Assembly: GCF_900635155.1 (NCBI RefSeq)
Contig: NZ_LR134002.1
Coordinates: 2,296,224 to 2,360,223 of the forward strand
Direction: 5' to 3'
DNA length: 64,000 nucleotides
Source of the DNA: Streptococcus sanguinis
GTDB taxonomy: Bacteria > Bacillota > Bacilli > Lactobacillales > Streptococcaceae
A program made the position numbers and the translations under genes. The notes under the pieces were generated by a model, which was not told the origin of the DNA, made no database searches, and worked only from the letters and a program-made list of their open reading frames with translations. Shown one piece after another: positions 8,426 to 16,931 of the stretch; within the stretch, counting starts at the first letter, position 1; each line of letters starts with the position of its first letter.

Positions 8426-9670
8426 TTATTTTTTAAACCAAAGCTCATTTAAAAATCCAGAAAAGATTAAAAATGAGAACATGACTGCGTGAAAGGTTAC
8501 CACAATCCCCAAAGCTTGGGTCCATTTATTGTCTGGCAGAGGCGGAAGCCCTTTGGCCTTGCGCTCTTTGTTTAGCGTTTTCTTCTTGCGCAGCCAGGCA
8601 TCATTGACGACCAGACCAGCTCCATGAAAGAGACCATAGGCGATATAGTACCAGGTCACGCCATGCCAGAAGCCCATAATCAGCATGTTGATCAGATAGG
8701 CCACACTGGATGTCGTATTGCGGTTTTTAAAGACCTTATTGCGCATCAGCACCATGACCAACCGCATAAAGACAAAATCACGGAACCAAAAGGACAGACT
8801 CATGTGCCAGCGATTCCAAAATTCTTTCAAATCGCGTGAGAGAAAAGGCTTATCAAAGTTGATAGGGCTCTTGATTCCCATGAGATTGGAAATAGCTAGC
8901 GCAAACATCGAATAACCGGCAAAGTCAAAGAAGAGATCCAGACCAAAGACATACATGACGCCCAGAGTTCCCAGATTAAAGAAACCGCCGGTATAGAGAG
9001 CATAGGTCTTGACATGCCCCAGCAAGAGATGTCCAAAGATATGGGCCAGGATAAATTTATAAAGGAAACCTAGCATGATATACTTGACAGACTGCTCCAG
9101 CATATCCAGCAGCTCATCTCGCTCAGGAATGTTCAAATAGTCTTCATTGAAACGCTTGAAACGATCAATGGGGCCACTCGAAAAGGTCGGCATGAAGAGC
9201 AGGAAACGCAGGAACTCCCAGAGTGTGAACTCTGTCAAAACTCCATCCCGCATCTCAATCATCATCCCTACCGAGCGAAAGGTCAGATAGGAAATCCCCA
9301 AAAAGCCAAAGAGAGATTGATGGCCGCTGATTGCGGGCTCTACCTTGACAAGCACAAGCGGCAGAACCGCCAGCAAGGTATGCAGATAAAAGATCCACTT
9401 GCTGTCCCGCGACCGGCGATAGAACTTGTATGAATAAACCCAGACTATCTGCCAGATAACATAGCCCAGCAGAGCACAAAGCTGCGCCAGACTGGGACCT
9501 GTCAGCATCAGGATGATAAAGACCAAACTGACCAAGGCTTCATAAAGGGGGAAACGTTTCTTAAAGAAAAGTCCAACAAAGATTGGCAGAACTGCTAGAA
9601 CGATATAGACAAAGTAAACTGGATTGCCGTAGGGTTCCAAGTGAGGCAGCTGTTTCAAGAAATCCATCAT
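8426..9670 (-). CDS. dltB: D-alanyl transfer protein DltB (MBOAT family)
   Basis: A 414-residue polytopic membrane protein of the MBOAT acyltransferase family. It shows the conserved [11 protein letters not shown] segment, the [20 protein letters not shown] block, and the catalytic-histidine region [18 protein letters not shown]. It moves D-alanine from carrier DltC across the membrane toward lipoteichoic acid. It overlaps dltA by 4 bp (ATGA type), a sign of translational coupling. Full length. Confidence 0.96.
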   Translation of the reverse strand: MMDFLKQLPHLEPYGNPVYFVYIVLAVLPIFVGLFFKKRFPLYEALVSLVFIILMLTGPSLAQLCALLGYVIWQIVWVYSYKFYRRSRDSKWIFYLHTLLAVLPLVLVKVEPAISGHQSLFGFLGISYLTFRSVGMMIEMRDGVLTEFTLWEFLRFLLFMPTFSSGPIDRFKRFNEDYLNIPERDELLDMLEQSVKYIMLGFLYKFILAHIFGHLLLGHVKTYALYTGGFFNLGTLGVMYVFGLDLFFDFAGYSMFALAISNLMGIKSPINFDKPFLSRDLKEFWNRWHMSLSFWFRDFVFMRLVMVLMRNKVFKNRNTTSSVAYLINMLIMGFWHGVTWYYIAYGLFHGAGLVVNDAWLRKKKTLNKERKAKGLPPLPDNKWTQALGIVVTFHAVMFSFLIFSGFLNELWFKK

Positions 9671-11217
9671 CGCTTATTGACCTCGCTAATCAGCCCCTTG
9701 ATGTCAATCTTGCCATTTGGAGTCAGAGGCAGGGTCTCTCGATAGAGGAACTTGGACGGCATCATATAGGACATCATGATATCCTGCAGATCTTCCTTGA
9801 TTGCCTTGGTAATATCGATTTCTCGCTCAAACTGCTCAGCCACACCGTCTTTGAGAATGACATAGGCCAGCAGATTTTGAACCTTGTGGTCCTTGTTGTA
9901 GCGGGGCACAGCCACTGCAGATTCAACGTATTTCGATTTGTTCAGGTTCTGAGACACATCCTCCAGCTCAATACGGAAACCATTAAACTTGATCTGGAAG
10001 TCCATCCGGCCACCGTAGAGCAGCAGACCTTCATCTGTCATTGAGCCGACATCTCCCGTATGATAGGCTGGCAGACCTTCAAATTTAAAGAAAGCCTCCG
10101 CTGTCTTCTCAGGATTATTCAGATAGCCCTTAGATACTGCTGGACCGCAGACGATGATTTCTCCCTGCTGGCCATTCGGTACCTTCTGTCCCTCTTCATC
10201 AATGACAAAGGTAGGAGAGTCCGCCTTGGTATAGCCAATCGGCAGGCGCTTGCAATTTTGCAGCATCTCATCTGTCACTGCTACTGCAGACAGGGCCACT
10301 GTTGCCTCAGTCGGACCATAGGCATTGATAATGCGAGCTTGAGGGAAGCGATCGCGCAGCTTCTGAGCTGTCTTGACTGTCAACTCCTCGCCGTCAAAAT
10401 AGAAATGTGTCAGCTGAGGTAGCTTCTGGCTGTTAAAGTCATCCGACAGCAAGGCCATATCCGCGAAGGAAGGTGTCGAAGTCCAGATAGCAATAGGCAG
10501 ACTGAGAATCGTCTCAAACAGCTGCTTGAAATCCTGAGTCACAGCCGAAGGTAGGGCAAAAAGAGTCCCTCCTAAGGCCAAAGTCGGCGCCCAGTACATG
10601 ACTGACAAGTCAAAAGAATAAGGCGGCTGAGCCAACATTTGAGGACGAGCCGGAGTCGCAAACTCCTTATCTGTAATCATCCAATTCGTAAAGCTGAGCA
10701 AATTATTGTGAGAAATCTGCACTCCCTTAGGTTTACCAGTCGTTCCCGATGTGAAAATAATGTAATAATTATCATCTCCTTGCACCGGATGGCTCAGTTC
10801 ATAGGACGCTCCCTCTCTGAAGGCTGTCTGAACTTGCTCCGCACTAAAAATAGGCGCTGCTACATTTGCCAGCGGAAAATCATTGATGGCAATAATCAAA
10901 CTTGGCTCAGCAACTTCCACAATCGCTGCCACGCGCTCCAAGGCTGAGTGGCTGTCAATAGGAATGTAGGCATGACCAGACTTGGTCAAGGCCACAAAAG
11001 TAGCCAGCATTTCGTATTCCTGACCGCCAAAGACCACAACCGGAGACTTGTCAGGAAGTCCCAAACGGTCAATATGAGCCGCCAACGAATCGGAATCCTT
11101 CTTTAAATCGCCATAAGTATGAACTTGACCTAAAATATCATAGACCGGAAAATCCGGCTGCACCTGAGCAAAATGCTCAATCGCTTCAATCATATCATGT
11201 ATCACTTTATTTGACAT
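9667..11217 (-). CDS. dltA: D-alanine--D-alanyl carrier protein ligase DltA
   Basis: A 516-residue ANL-superfamily adenylating enzyme. The P-loop is [15 protein letters not shown], the A5 motif is [12 protein letters not shown], the A7 region is YHTGD, and the C-terminal lysine motif is [14 protein letters not shown]. It activates D-alanine with ATP and loads it on the pantetheine of DltC. The start is preceded by GTAGGAAATA. dltX lies 19 bp upstream. Confidence 0.97.
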   Translation of the reverse strand: MSNKVIHDMIEAIEHFAQVQPDFPVYDILGQVHTYGDLKKDSDSLAAHIDRLGLPDKSPVVVFGGQEYEMLATFVALTKSGHAYIPIDSHSALERVAAIVEVAEPSLIIAINDFPLANVAAPIFSAEQVQTAFREGASYELSHPVQGDDNYYIIFTSGTTGKPKGVQISHNNLLSFTNWMITDKEFATPARPQMLAQPPYSFDLSVMYWAPTLALGGTLFALPSAVTQDFKQLFETILSLPIAIWTSTPSFADMALLSDDFNSQKLPQLTHFYFDGEELTVKTAQKLRDRFPQARIINAYGPTEATVALSAVAVTDEMLQNCKRLPIGYTKADSPTFVIDEEGQKVPNGQQGEIIVCGPAVSKGYLNNPEKTAEAFFKFEGLPAYHTGDVGSMTDEGLLLYGGRMDFQIKFNGFRIELEDVSQNLNKSKYVESAVAVPRYNKDHKVQNLLAYVILKDGVAEQFEREIDITKAIKEDLQDIMMSYMMPSKFLYRETLPLTPNGKIDIKGLISEVNKR

Positions 11218-11236
11218 TATTTCCTACTCTCTCACA

Positions 11237-11368
11237 TTAAAATTCATTATAGATAAAGCCACCCTGACCCTGACCCAGATAGCTAAAGAAATAAAGTAAG
11301 GCCAGAAAGATAACAAAATATAGTAGGGTTTGGCCCAAAAATTTATATAGGGTTTGATGTTTTTTCAT
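11237..11368 (-). CDS. dltX: Teichoic acid D-Ala incorporation protein DltX
   Basis: A 43-residue ORF: a basic N-terminus (MKKHQTLYKFLGQ), a single membrane helix (residues 14-31), and the C-terminus GQGGFIYNEF. That C-terminus matches the conserved ending of DltX, the small membrane protein at the head of Gram-positive dlt operons. From memory of work on the family, the C-terminal end is needed for D-alanylation and may act as an acyl-transfer intermediate; I infer the same role here. It has a GAGAGATCT ribosome binding site and is 19 bp upstream of dltA. Confidence 0.92.
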   Translation of the reverse strand: MKKHQTLYKFLGQTLLYFVIFLALLYFFSYLGQGQGGFIYNEF

Positions 11369-11402
11369 AGATCTCTCTTATATTTTTAGTTAGACTTACA
11401 CC

Positions 11403-11432
11403 ATTTTACCATTTTATGGAAGATGTTTTCAA
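11403..11432 (-). promoter_or_regulatory. Promoter of the dlt operon
   Basis: On the minus strand TTGAAA (11432-11427) is followed after 18 bp by TAAAAT (11408-11403), preceded by TGG as an extended -10. Transcription would start about 30 bp before dltX. Confidence 0.6.
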
Positions 11433-11520
11433 CACAAAAGCTAAGGAAGATGTAAAGTTCTTATAAGGAAGAAAGGTACTTTGATGCACCTTATAAATAA
11501 CCATAAAAAGGCATTTTCAA

Positions 11521-11605
11521 AAAATATATAAAAATTTTATATATTTTGCTTGACTTTTTTCCTAAGAGGTTGTAGACTATATATAGAAAGATTATATATA
11601 AATAT
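11521..11605 (+). promoter_or_regulatory. PadR operon control region with 27-bp palindrome
   Basis: Positions 11521-11547 are a perfect palindrome of two 13-bp A/T arms around one central base. A TTGACT (11550-11555) follows, with a -10 region at TAGACT (11573-11578) after 17 bp, and then a second A/T-rich dyad (TATATA cores at 11579-11602). The layout fits autoregulation by the adjacent PadR gene, whose relatives bind A/T-rich dyads. The role is inferred. Confidence 0.6.
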
Positions 11606-11626
11606 TTTACACAAGGAGGTGGTCCT

Positions 11627-11965
11627 ATGTCTTTCCCCACATCATCGGCTTTGATTGAGTTTCTCATCTTAGCCATCCTTGAAAAAGACGATTCCTACGG
11701 TTATGAAATCAGCCAAACGATTAAGCTGATTGCCAATATCAAAGAATCAACACTTTACCCTATTCTGAAGAAGCTGGAGCAAAATGACTGCCTCACGACT
11801 TATTCGCAGGAGTACCAAGGACGAAAACGAAAATACTATTCACTCACTGCCTACGGGCATGAACATCTACTCACTCTAAAAGAAGAGTGGCAAACTTATA
11901 CTACGACCATCAGCGGTATCATAGAAGGGAGCATCCGTCATGACAAGAACCGAGTATCTAGCTGA
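11627..11965 (+). CDS. PadR family transcriptional regulator
   Basis: A 112-residue winged-helix regulator of the short PadR class. It contains LEKDDSYGYEISQTIK, then the recognition helix and wing KESTLYPILKKLEQNDCLTTY, and a C-terminal dimerisation helix. Start ATG 11627 follows AAGGAGGTGG. It overlaps the DUF1700 gene by 26 bp, and that gene overlaps the DUF4097 gene, so the three form one tightly coupled operon. In Firmicutes this trio is a common envelope-stress-linked arrangement; the signal sensed is unknown. Confidence 0.92.
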   Translation: MSFPTSSALIEFLILAILEKDDSYGYEISQTIKLIANIKESTLYPILKKLEQNDCLTTYSQEYQGRKRKYYSLTAYGHEHLLTLKEEWQTYTTTISGIIEGSIRHDKNRVSS

Positions 11966-12539
11966 GCTAGAAAAATATCTGAAAAAACTGCCACGCAAGG
12001 ACTATCAGGAAGCTATGGATTACTTCACTGAATACTTCGACGAGGTAGGCCCAGAGGGCGAGGAAACCGCTATTGCTGAGCTAGGCAGCCCAAAGGAAGC
12101 GGCCCACGAGATTATGTTGAATCTTTTGGACAAAAAAGTCGAGGAAGATAATCAAGACAGCAGTTCATCAAAAAACACTAAGAACATCGTCCAGATTGCT
12201 ATCCTATCCATTTTGGCAGCACCTTTGGCTATTCCACTCTTTATAGTAGCAGCACTTTTGACTTTCGTTTTCTTCCTCTTAGTCTTTATCTTTGCTCTAG
12301 TCATGGCTATAGGTGCCTTTGCCTTCTTTATTTTTGGAATCAGCCTGATCTGGGACACTTTGACAGTAGGACTGACGACATCGATCCCGGCCTTCCTGTT
12401 CACTCTGGGGCTCAGTGTTCTAGCTCTGGGACTGTCCGGCATCTTCTACGCAGGCATTTCTCCTGTTACTCAGTTTGGCAAGGCTGGCTTTGTCAAACTA
12501 GCTCAACTTTTCGCAAAGAAAGGAGCACGTCATGGCTAA
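11940..12539 (+). CDS. DUF1700 domain membrane protein
   Basis: A 199-residue protein. Residues 1-75 are the soluble DUF1700 head: EYLAELEKYLKKLPRKDYQEAMDYF split by family convention into helices, then ELGSPKEAA. Three or four membrane helices follow (about residues 80-190). Genes of this family almost always lie between a PadR regulator and a DUF4097 protein, as here. It overlaps both neighbours. It probably acts as a membrane partner of the DUF4097 protein; the biochemical role is not established. Confidence 0.85.
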   Translation: MTRTEYLAELEKYLKKLPRKDYQEAMDYFTEYFDEVGPEGEETAIAELGSPKEAAHEIMLNLLDKKVEEDNQDSSSSKNTKNIVQIAILSILAAPLAIPLFIVAALLTFVFFLLVFIFALVMAIGAFAFFIFGISLIWDTLTVGLTTSIPAFLFTLGLSVLALGLSGIFYAGISPVTQFGKAGFVKLAQLFAKKGARHG

Positions 12540-13572
12540 CATCAAATTGAAAAAACCTCTTTTATCCGCAGCTATTCTAGCCTGTCTCTTTGGTGGAGCC
12601 TTGACAACTATCGGCTCCATTACAGGCGGTGTCAACGACTTGGTCAATTCTGCCAAAAGCAAGGTAAAACTAACGAAAAAAGAAGAAAGTTTCTCTGATC
12701 TTTCTTCCCTAAATATTAACTTAGCGGCTAGAAACCTCGTCATCAGTGAATCTCCTGATGACAAGGCTCACTTGACCTATTACCAAAGCGATGGTAACTA
12801 TCAGATTGATGGAAGCTCGCTTGGAAAAATCACAACAAGTTCTGAAAACGGAAACTTAAACATCAAGGAAGATGGTGCAGGCTCCTTCCACATAAGCGCT
12901 GGCATCCGCTCCTTACTCAGCTTATTTGACCAAGAATCTCAGGGGAAGCGTACTGTGCAGCTTTCCCTGCCCAAGGGGACCAAGCTTGAGACATTCAGCG
13001 GCAGTTCGTCATTAGGAGATGTTACGCTGTCCAATCTATCAGCCAAAAATGCTGACTTCTCTCTATCCAATGGCTCGTTGACTGTGAATGATAGCCAATT
13101 CGCATCTGGTAAATTTAAGAACTCTCTGGGAGAGATTACCTTCAATAACAGTCAGATTAGCTCTGGAAAAATCATTGATTCTTCGGGTACCATCACTCTG
13201 AACAACAGCCAGTTCGCATCGGGCGAAATAGCAAACTCTCTGGGAGATGTCAACCTAAACTCGAGCAAAATCTCCGACAGCACTCTGAAAACCTCAAGCG
13301 GCTCACTGAACTCCGAACGATTGGAATTAGCTGGTACAATCTCTATCACTGACCAATTGGGCGATATTAATCTGCATCTGGTTTCTGGCAGTTTGTCGCA
13401 GCTATCCTTTGATCTGAAAACGAATCTAGGTGAAATTGACATCCCTAGTGGTATGAATGTAGAGCACACCAAAGGCGATGAACTTGGCGACTCTGCCATC
13501 CGTAAAGTCGAAAATCCGACAACTACACTTACTGCCAGCGCCCAAAGCGGTAGCATTAAGCTCAGCGAATAA
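12532..13572 (+). CDS. DUF4097 family beta-strand repeat protein
   Basis: A 346-residue protein with one N-terminal membrane segment (residues 8-30) and an exported beta-repeat domain. The middle of the protein carries about six imperfect 17-20-residue repeats built on N(S/N)SQ(F/I)(A/S)SG and SLG(E/D)(I/V)..NN, as expected for a right-handed beta-solenoid of the DUF4097 (LiaX/YvlB-related) type. Such proteins monitor or protect the envelope in other Firmicutes. It overlaps the DUF1700 gene by 8 bp and closes the operon before a terminator. Confidence 0.85.
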   Translation: MANIKLKKPLLSAAILACLFGGALTTIGSITGGVNDLVNSAKSKVKLTKKEESFSDLSSLNINLAARNLVISESPDDKAHLTYYQSDGNYQIDGSSLGKITTSSENGNLNIKEDGAGSFHISAGIRSLLSLFDQESQGKRTVQLSLPKGTKLETFSGSSSLGDVTLSNLSAKNADFSLSNGSLTVNDSQFASGKFKNSLGEITFNNSQISSGKIIDSSGTITLNNSQFASGEIANSLGDVNLNSSKISDSTLKTSSGSLNSERLELAGTISITDQLGDINLHLVSGSLSQLSFDLKTNLGEIDIPSGMNVEHTKGDELGDSAIRKVENPTTTLTASAQSGSIKLSE

Positions 13573-13597
13573 ATCATAGAAAAGAATATATACAATC

Positions 13598-13624
13598 AGG
13601 GAGTCCTCAGCGACTCCCTTTTTT
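13598..13624 (+). terminator. Terminator of the PadR operon
   Basis: AGGGAGTC (13598-13605) pairs with GACTCCCT (13612-13619) and runs into six T's. Confidence 0.9.
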
Positions 13625-13716
13625 GATAAAAATTTCCACAATGCCCTAAGATTGCTTTACAGGCCTTGGCCTTTGTGCTATGATATTCTATAAAAATTTA
13701 TCACAAGGAGGTTCCT

Positions 13717-14670
13717 ATGAAAAAACTCACACCTGGCATGCACATTCGGGTCGTCAGCCCTTCGTCGTCCATCGAACACATCGGTGGCTTTGAGGCCAAT
13801 CTAGCCGCCAAGGAGCGCTTAGAAAAGTTAGGATTTACCGTGTCTTTTTCGGAACATTATCTGGAAAATGATATGTTAGGCTCTGCCTCCATCGAAAGCC
13901 GGGTGGCAGACATCCATGCTGCCTTTTCAGATGACTCCGTTGATGCTATTCTGGCCACCATCGGCGGTTTCAACTGCAATGAGCTCCTGCCCTATCTGGA
14001 CTTTGAATTGATTGCTAGAAATCCTAAGATTTTCTGCGGCTACTCAGACACAACAGCCTTGCTCAACGCTATTTATAGCAAGACCGGCATGAAAACTTAT
14101 ATGGAACCGTCCTACTCTAGCTTTAAGATGGAAGCCTTACAGGACTATCAGACCGAGAGCTGGCTCAAGGCCGTCAGCCAGACTTCTTATGAATTGACTC
14201 CTAGTGAAAAATGGGGCGACAATGCTTGGTACCTGCCCGATGCCCCACTGACCTTCCATGAAACTGAGTGGAAAGTTTATCACCATGGGCAAGCCCAAGC
14301 CACTGCTATCGGCGGCAATCTCTCCACCTTCTCACTCCTGCGCGGCACGCCCTATGCCCCGACAGATGAAAACTATGTCCTTTTTATTGAGGAAGCCGAG
14401 GAAGATAATTATGTGGAGTTTGAACGCAATCTAGCTGCCCTCCTTCAGGCCTATCCTAACCCGCAGGCCCTTCTCATCGGCCGCTTTCCAAAAGAATGTG
14501 AGATGACAGAGGAGCTGCTCCTTTATATCTTGGACAAACATCCAATTCTCAAACAAATTCCTGTCCTCTACGACTTGGACTTTGCCCATACTCAGCCACT
14601 CTTTACCATTACCATCGGTTCTCAGGTGACCGTGGATACAGAAAAATTATCTATCAGAATTGATGAATAG
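13717..14670 (+). CDS. S66 family peptidase (LD-carboxypeptidase / MccF-like)
   Basis: A 317-residue soluble protein of peptidase family S66. The N-terminal half carries the nucleophile region KIFCGYSDTTALLNAI, with serine in GYSD. The C-terminal half carries LFIEEAEEDNYVEFERNL and DFAHTQPLFTI, which supply the glutamate and histidine. Family members cut L,D-peptide bonds of peptidoglycan stem peptides or inactivate microcin-C-like peptide-nucleotides (MccF). Sequence alone does not decide between the two. Start ATG follows ACAAGGAGG. It is a single-gene unit. Confidence 0.88.
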   Translation: MKKLTPGMHIRVVSPSSSIEHIGGFEANLAAKERLEKLGFTVSFSEHYLENDMLGSASIESRVADIHAAFSDDSVDAILATIGGFNCNELLPYLDFELIARNPKIFCGYSDTTALLNAIYSKTGMKTYMEPSYSSFKMEALQDYQTESWLKAVSQTSYELTPSEKWGDNAWYLPDAPLTFHETEWKVYHHGQAQATAIGGNLSTFSLLRGTPYAPTDENYVLFIEEAEEDNYVEFERNLAALLQAYPNPQALLIGRFPKECEMTEELLLYILDKHPILKQIPVLYDLDFAHTQPLFTITIGSQVTVDTEKLSIRIDE

Positions 14671-14675
14671 CAAGA

Positions 14676-14703
14676 AATCCTCATTCCAGCTGGAATGAGG
14701 ATT
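14676..14703. terminator. 28-bp perfect palindrome, probable bidirectional terminator
   Basis: Positions 14676-14703 form a perfect 14+14 palindrome centred between 14689 and 14690, just past the S66 stop codon and before the convergent DUF4353 gene. The flanking T-rich tail is weak, but the position suits a two-way terminator. Confidence 0.65.
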
Positions 14704-14749
14704 CTTCTCTTTCATTAGGCACTATTTCATTATTATCTCATCGGCATTT

Positions 14750-16009
14750 TTATCGTCCACCAAAACCGCCTTTACCGCCTGGGGCACCGCTGCCACCAGG
14801 TCCACCAGCGCCAGGTCCGTCTGCTGTGATTTCTGTTCGGCTTTCACCATTGACCGTGATGGTACCGCCAGTGTAGGTAGCCGTTCCATCAAAGTCAAAG
14901 GCAGATACCGTAGAAGTAATGTCTAAGTTTCCTCCTGACATGATGACATCGCCGTTGGAGTCGATAGCATCTGTATCGCCTTCACCGACCTCGACCTTGA
15001 TATCGCCACCGGTAATCTTAATAAAGATATCAGCTCCAGTTACATCACTAGCTGCATTGATACCATCATCTGTCGCATAAAGGTCCAGCTTGCCGCCGTT
15101 AATGGTAACATTGGTTCCTTCCAGAGCTTCTACACTCTTAGAAACCGTAATTGTTCCACCATCAATCAAAGCGATATTGCTCGCGTGCAGACCATCATCA
15201 CCAGCATTAATCGTGATGGTGCCAGACTGGATATAAAGATTCCCCAGAGAAGTATCTTCATCATTGTCTGCATGGATGGCATCTTCTGTCGCTGTGATAT
15301 CGATAGTAGCGTCCTTGATATTAATGGCTGAAGCTGCAGACAGACCATTCTTAGCTGCCTTGAGTGTATAATTTCCACTTGTTACCCGCAAGGTCTGCTC
15401 AGACTTAATCGCTGTTTCATACTTGCCGTCAACTGTCAGACTTCCAGAGCCATTGAGAGTCAGATCAGAGTTACTATAGATAGCTGCATCTGCATCCGTA
15501 TTGCTATGATTTGATGAGTCTGAGATGGTGTTTTGGCTGCCGTCAGCCAGAGTTAGGCTTGTTCTACCCGCATTTTCTACTAGAATAGCTGCATCTGTCC
15601 CGCTCATGGTTACACCATTTAGGACGATTTGGACCTTGTCGCTATCACCTGCTTTGACGAGAATCTGCACATTTTCACTCGTTCCGGAAACGACATAGGT
15701 CCCAGCCTCAGAGATTTTCACGGTAGAGCCGGAGACACTAGCGCCGTCACCAGAGGTCTTAGCACTAGAGCCACTCAGGCTGATGGTCGTCGCCTTGGAC
15801 TCATCATAAGAAGCATCTGAGTCTTCTGAAGCAAAGTAATCAGAAGTATTGGTCTTGGTCTGACTGGTACTGGTAGCATTAGCAGTTTGGGTAGTGCTTG
15901 AAGCTGTAGAGCTGCTGGCGTTTGAACTGCATGCTCCCAGCACTGCTGTCATCAAGACCAGTGGAATCATCAATTTAATTTTTTTAAGGATTGATTTTGA
16001 TTGTTTCAT
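14750..16009 (-). CDS. Carbohydrate-binding domain (DUF4353) lipoprotein
   Basis: A 419-residue lipoprotein: basic N-terminus, hydrophobic core, lipobox LGAC around residue 27, then a Ser/Thr-rich linker to about residue 65. The rest is a DUF4353-type beta-solenoid with recurrent short strands ending in -DGI/-DAI/-DGL, such as ATEDAIHAD, NAGDDGLHAS and ATDDGINAAS. A glycine/proline-rich tail closes the protein. DUF4353 proteins often lie beside VTC-domain (CYTH-type) and CotH or DUF4956 genes in Firmicutes. Here the neighbour is a VTC gene, but it is broken. Confidence 0.85.
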   Translation of the reverse strand: MKQSKSILKKIKLMIPLVLMTAVLGACSSNASSSTASSTTQTANATSTSQTKTNTSDYFASEDSDASYDESKATTISLSGSSAKTSGDGASVSGSTVKISEAGTYVVSGTSENVQILVKAGDSDKVQIVLNGVTMSGTDAAILVENAGRTSLTLADGSQNTISDSSNHSNTDADAAIYSNSDLTLNGSGSLTVDGKYETAIKSEQTLRVTSGNYTLKAAKNGLSAASAINIKDATIDITATEDAIHADNDEDTSLGNLYIQSGTITINAGDDGLHASNIALIDGGTITVSKSVEALEGTNVTINGGKLDLYATDDGINAASDVTGADIFIKITGGDIKVEVGEGDTDAIDSNGDVIMSGGNLDITSTVSAFDFDGTATYTGGTITVNGESRTEITADGPGAGGPGGSGAPGGKGGFGGR

Positions 16010-16028
16010 TTTTCTTTTCCTATCTATT

Positions 16029-16742
16029 TTATTTGCTGCTGATACTGTTTAACTTTTTGTAAGCAAAACCATATTTGGAGAAAGAGCTCGGAGACAGCTG
16101 GTAGCGATCCATGATCTAGCTCAGCCATAGCAGACAAGCTTCTGGAATCTTAACTTCCATAATCACGTGGTCGGCTGGCAGGAGATAATCTCCATGACGA
16201 CCAGCCAAGAGACTCAGATCATAAGGACGGTAGGTCAGGTCGTGATCAAAGGTAATCCGAATCCGCTCATCCTCAATCCCTTTCATCGCATAACGATTGT
16301 AGCCGATATACATCATGGGCTGAATGTTGCCAAAATGCTGGGTCATCCAGGCCATTTCCTTATCTATCTGAAGGTCAGTCAGCTGACTGTAATCTCCGTC
16401 CAGATAGGCTTCCGCTGTCAGCAAATCTGCTGCAAGACGGCGTTTGGTTACCAGATTCTCAGTCTTTTTCTTGATTTCCAAAAAGACTTGACTATCCTCG
16501 GTCGGATGCTCTTGATAGGTTCGCAAGCGCACCTTCTCGTCAAAGCAAGGATTTTCCAAGGACTCACGAATGAGCTGATAAGACGGCGTATCGTAGTAGA
16601 GATTGTTAATGGTCGAATAAGCTCGCTCATCCTCCACCAGATAGCCTTCAAACTCTAGCAATAGATCCAGCAAGGTTTCCTTAGAAATGATGTATTTGGT
16701 TTCAAAGCGCTGAAAATGATTTTGAAAAAATTTTTCTGCCAT
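16029..16742 (-). pseudogene. VTC domain protein, interrupted by a nonsense codon
   Basis: The frame encodes a VTC domain (polyphosphate-polymerase-like, triphosphate-tunnel fold): FQRFETKYIISKE at the start, basic and acidic tunnel strands such as KVRLRTY, QVFLEIKKK and RRL, and DHVIMEVKIPEA near the end. A TAG at 16118-16116 stops it after residue 208. Reading through, the same frame continues for 28 codons (IMDRYQLSPSSFSKYGF...) to a TAA at 16029. SFSKYG is the usual conserved C-terminus of this family, so the stop is best read as a CAG to TAG mutation (WLSQIMDRY expected). The truncated product lacks the last tunnel strand and is probably inactive unless readthrough occurs. Confidence 0.8.
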
Positions 16743-16796
16743 GGCCTCCTCCCTTCTCTATCTTTCTTGAATGTAATGCAATTTTAAAGATGAAAA

Positions 16797-16824
16797 CTTA
16801 AAAGAAAGATAAAGAAAACTTAAA
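16797..16824 (-). promoter_or_regulatory. 11-bp phased TTTAAG repeats upstream of the VTC gene
   Basis: On the minus strand TTTAAG, TTTATC and TTTAAG start 11 bp apart. TTTAAG-N5-WTTAAG is the CiaR half-site arrangement in streptococci; here the middle repeat is degenerate, so this is a weak CiaR-box candidate. Confidence 0.25.
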
Positions 16825-16857
16825 GAAAACAAAACATCTCCCTTTTCAGGAGATGTT
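16824..16857 (-). terminator. Terminator of the YhgE/Pip gene
   Basis: AACATCTCC (16833-16841) pairs with GGAGATGTT (16849-16857); on the minus strand the hairpin is followed by TTGTTTTC. Confidence 0.8.
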
Positions 16858-16931
16858 GATTAGAGAAAAAGTAAAAGAATTACAGATAGACTTTTCATCT
16901 ACATTTTTACAGATTCATAAAAGCACGTGCC

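Noticed and set aside
11491..11676. Minus-strand 61-codon ORF across the PadR promoter
   Set aside because: It covers the A/T palindrome and promoter, has low-complexity Ile/Lys/Tyr composition and overlaps the true PadR start.
16116..16742. Short VTC protein as a normal full-length gene
   Set aside because: The downstream in-frame codons carry the conserved family C-terminus, which shows truncation.
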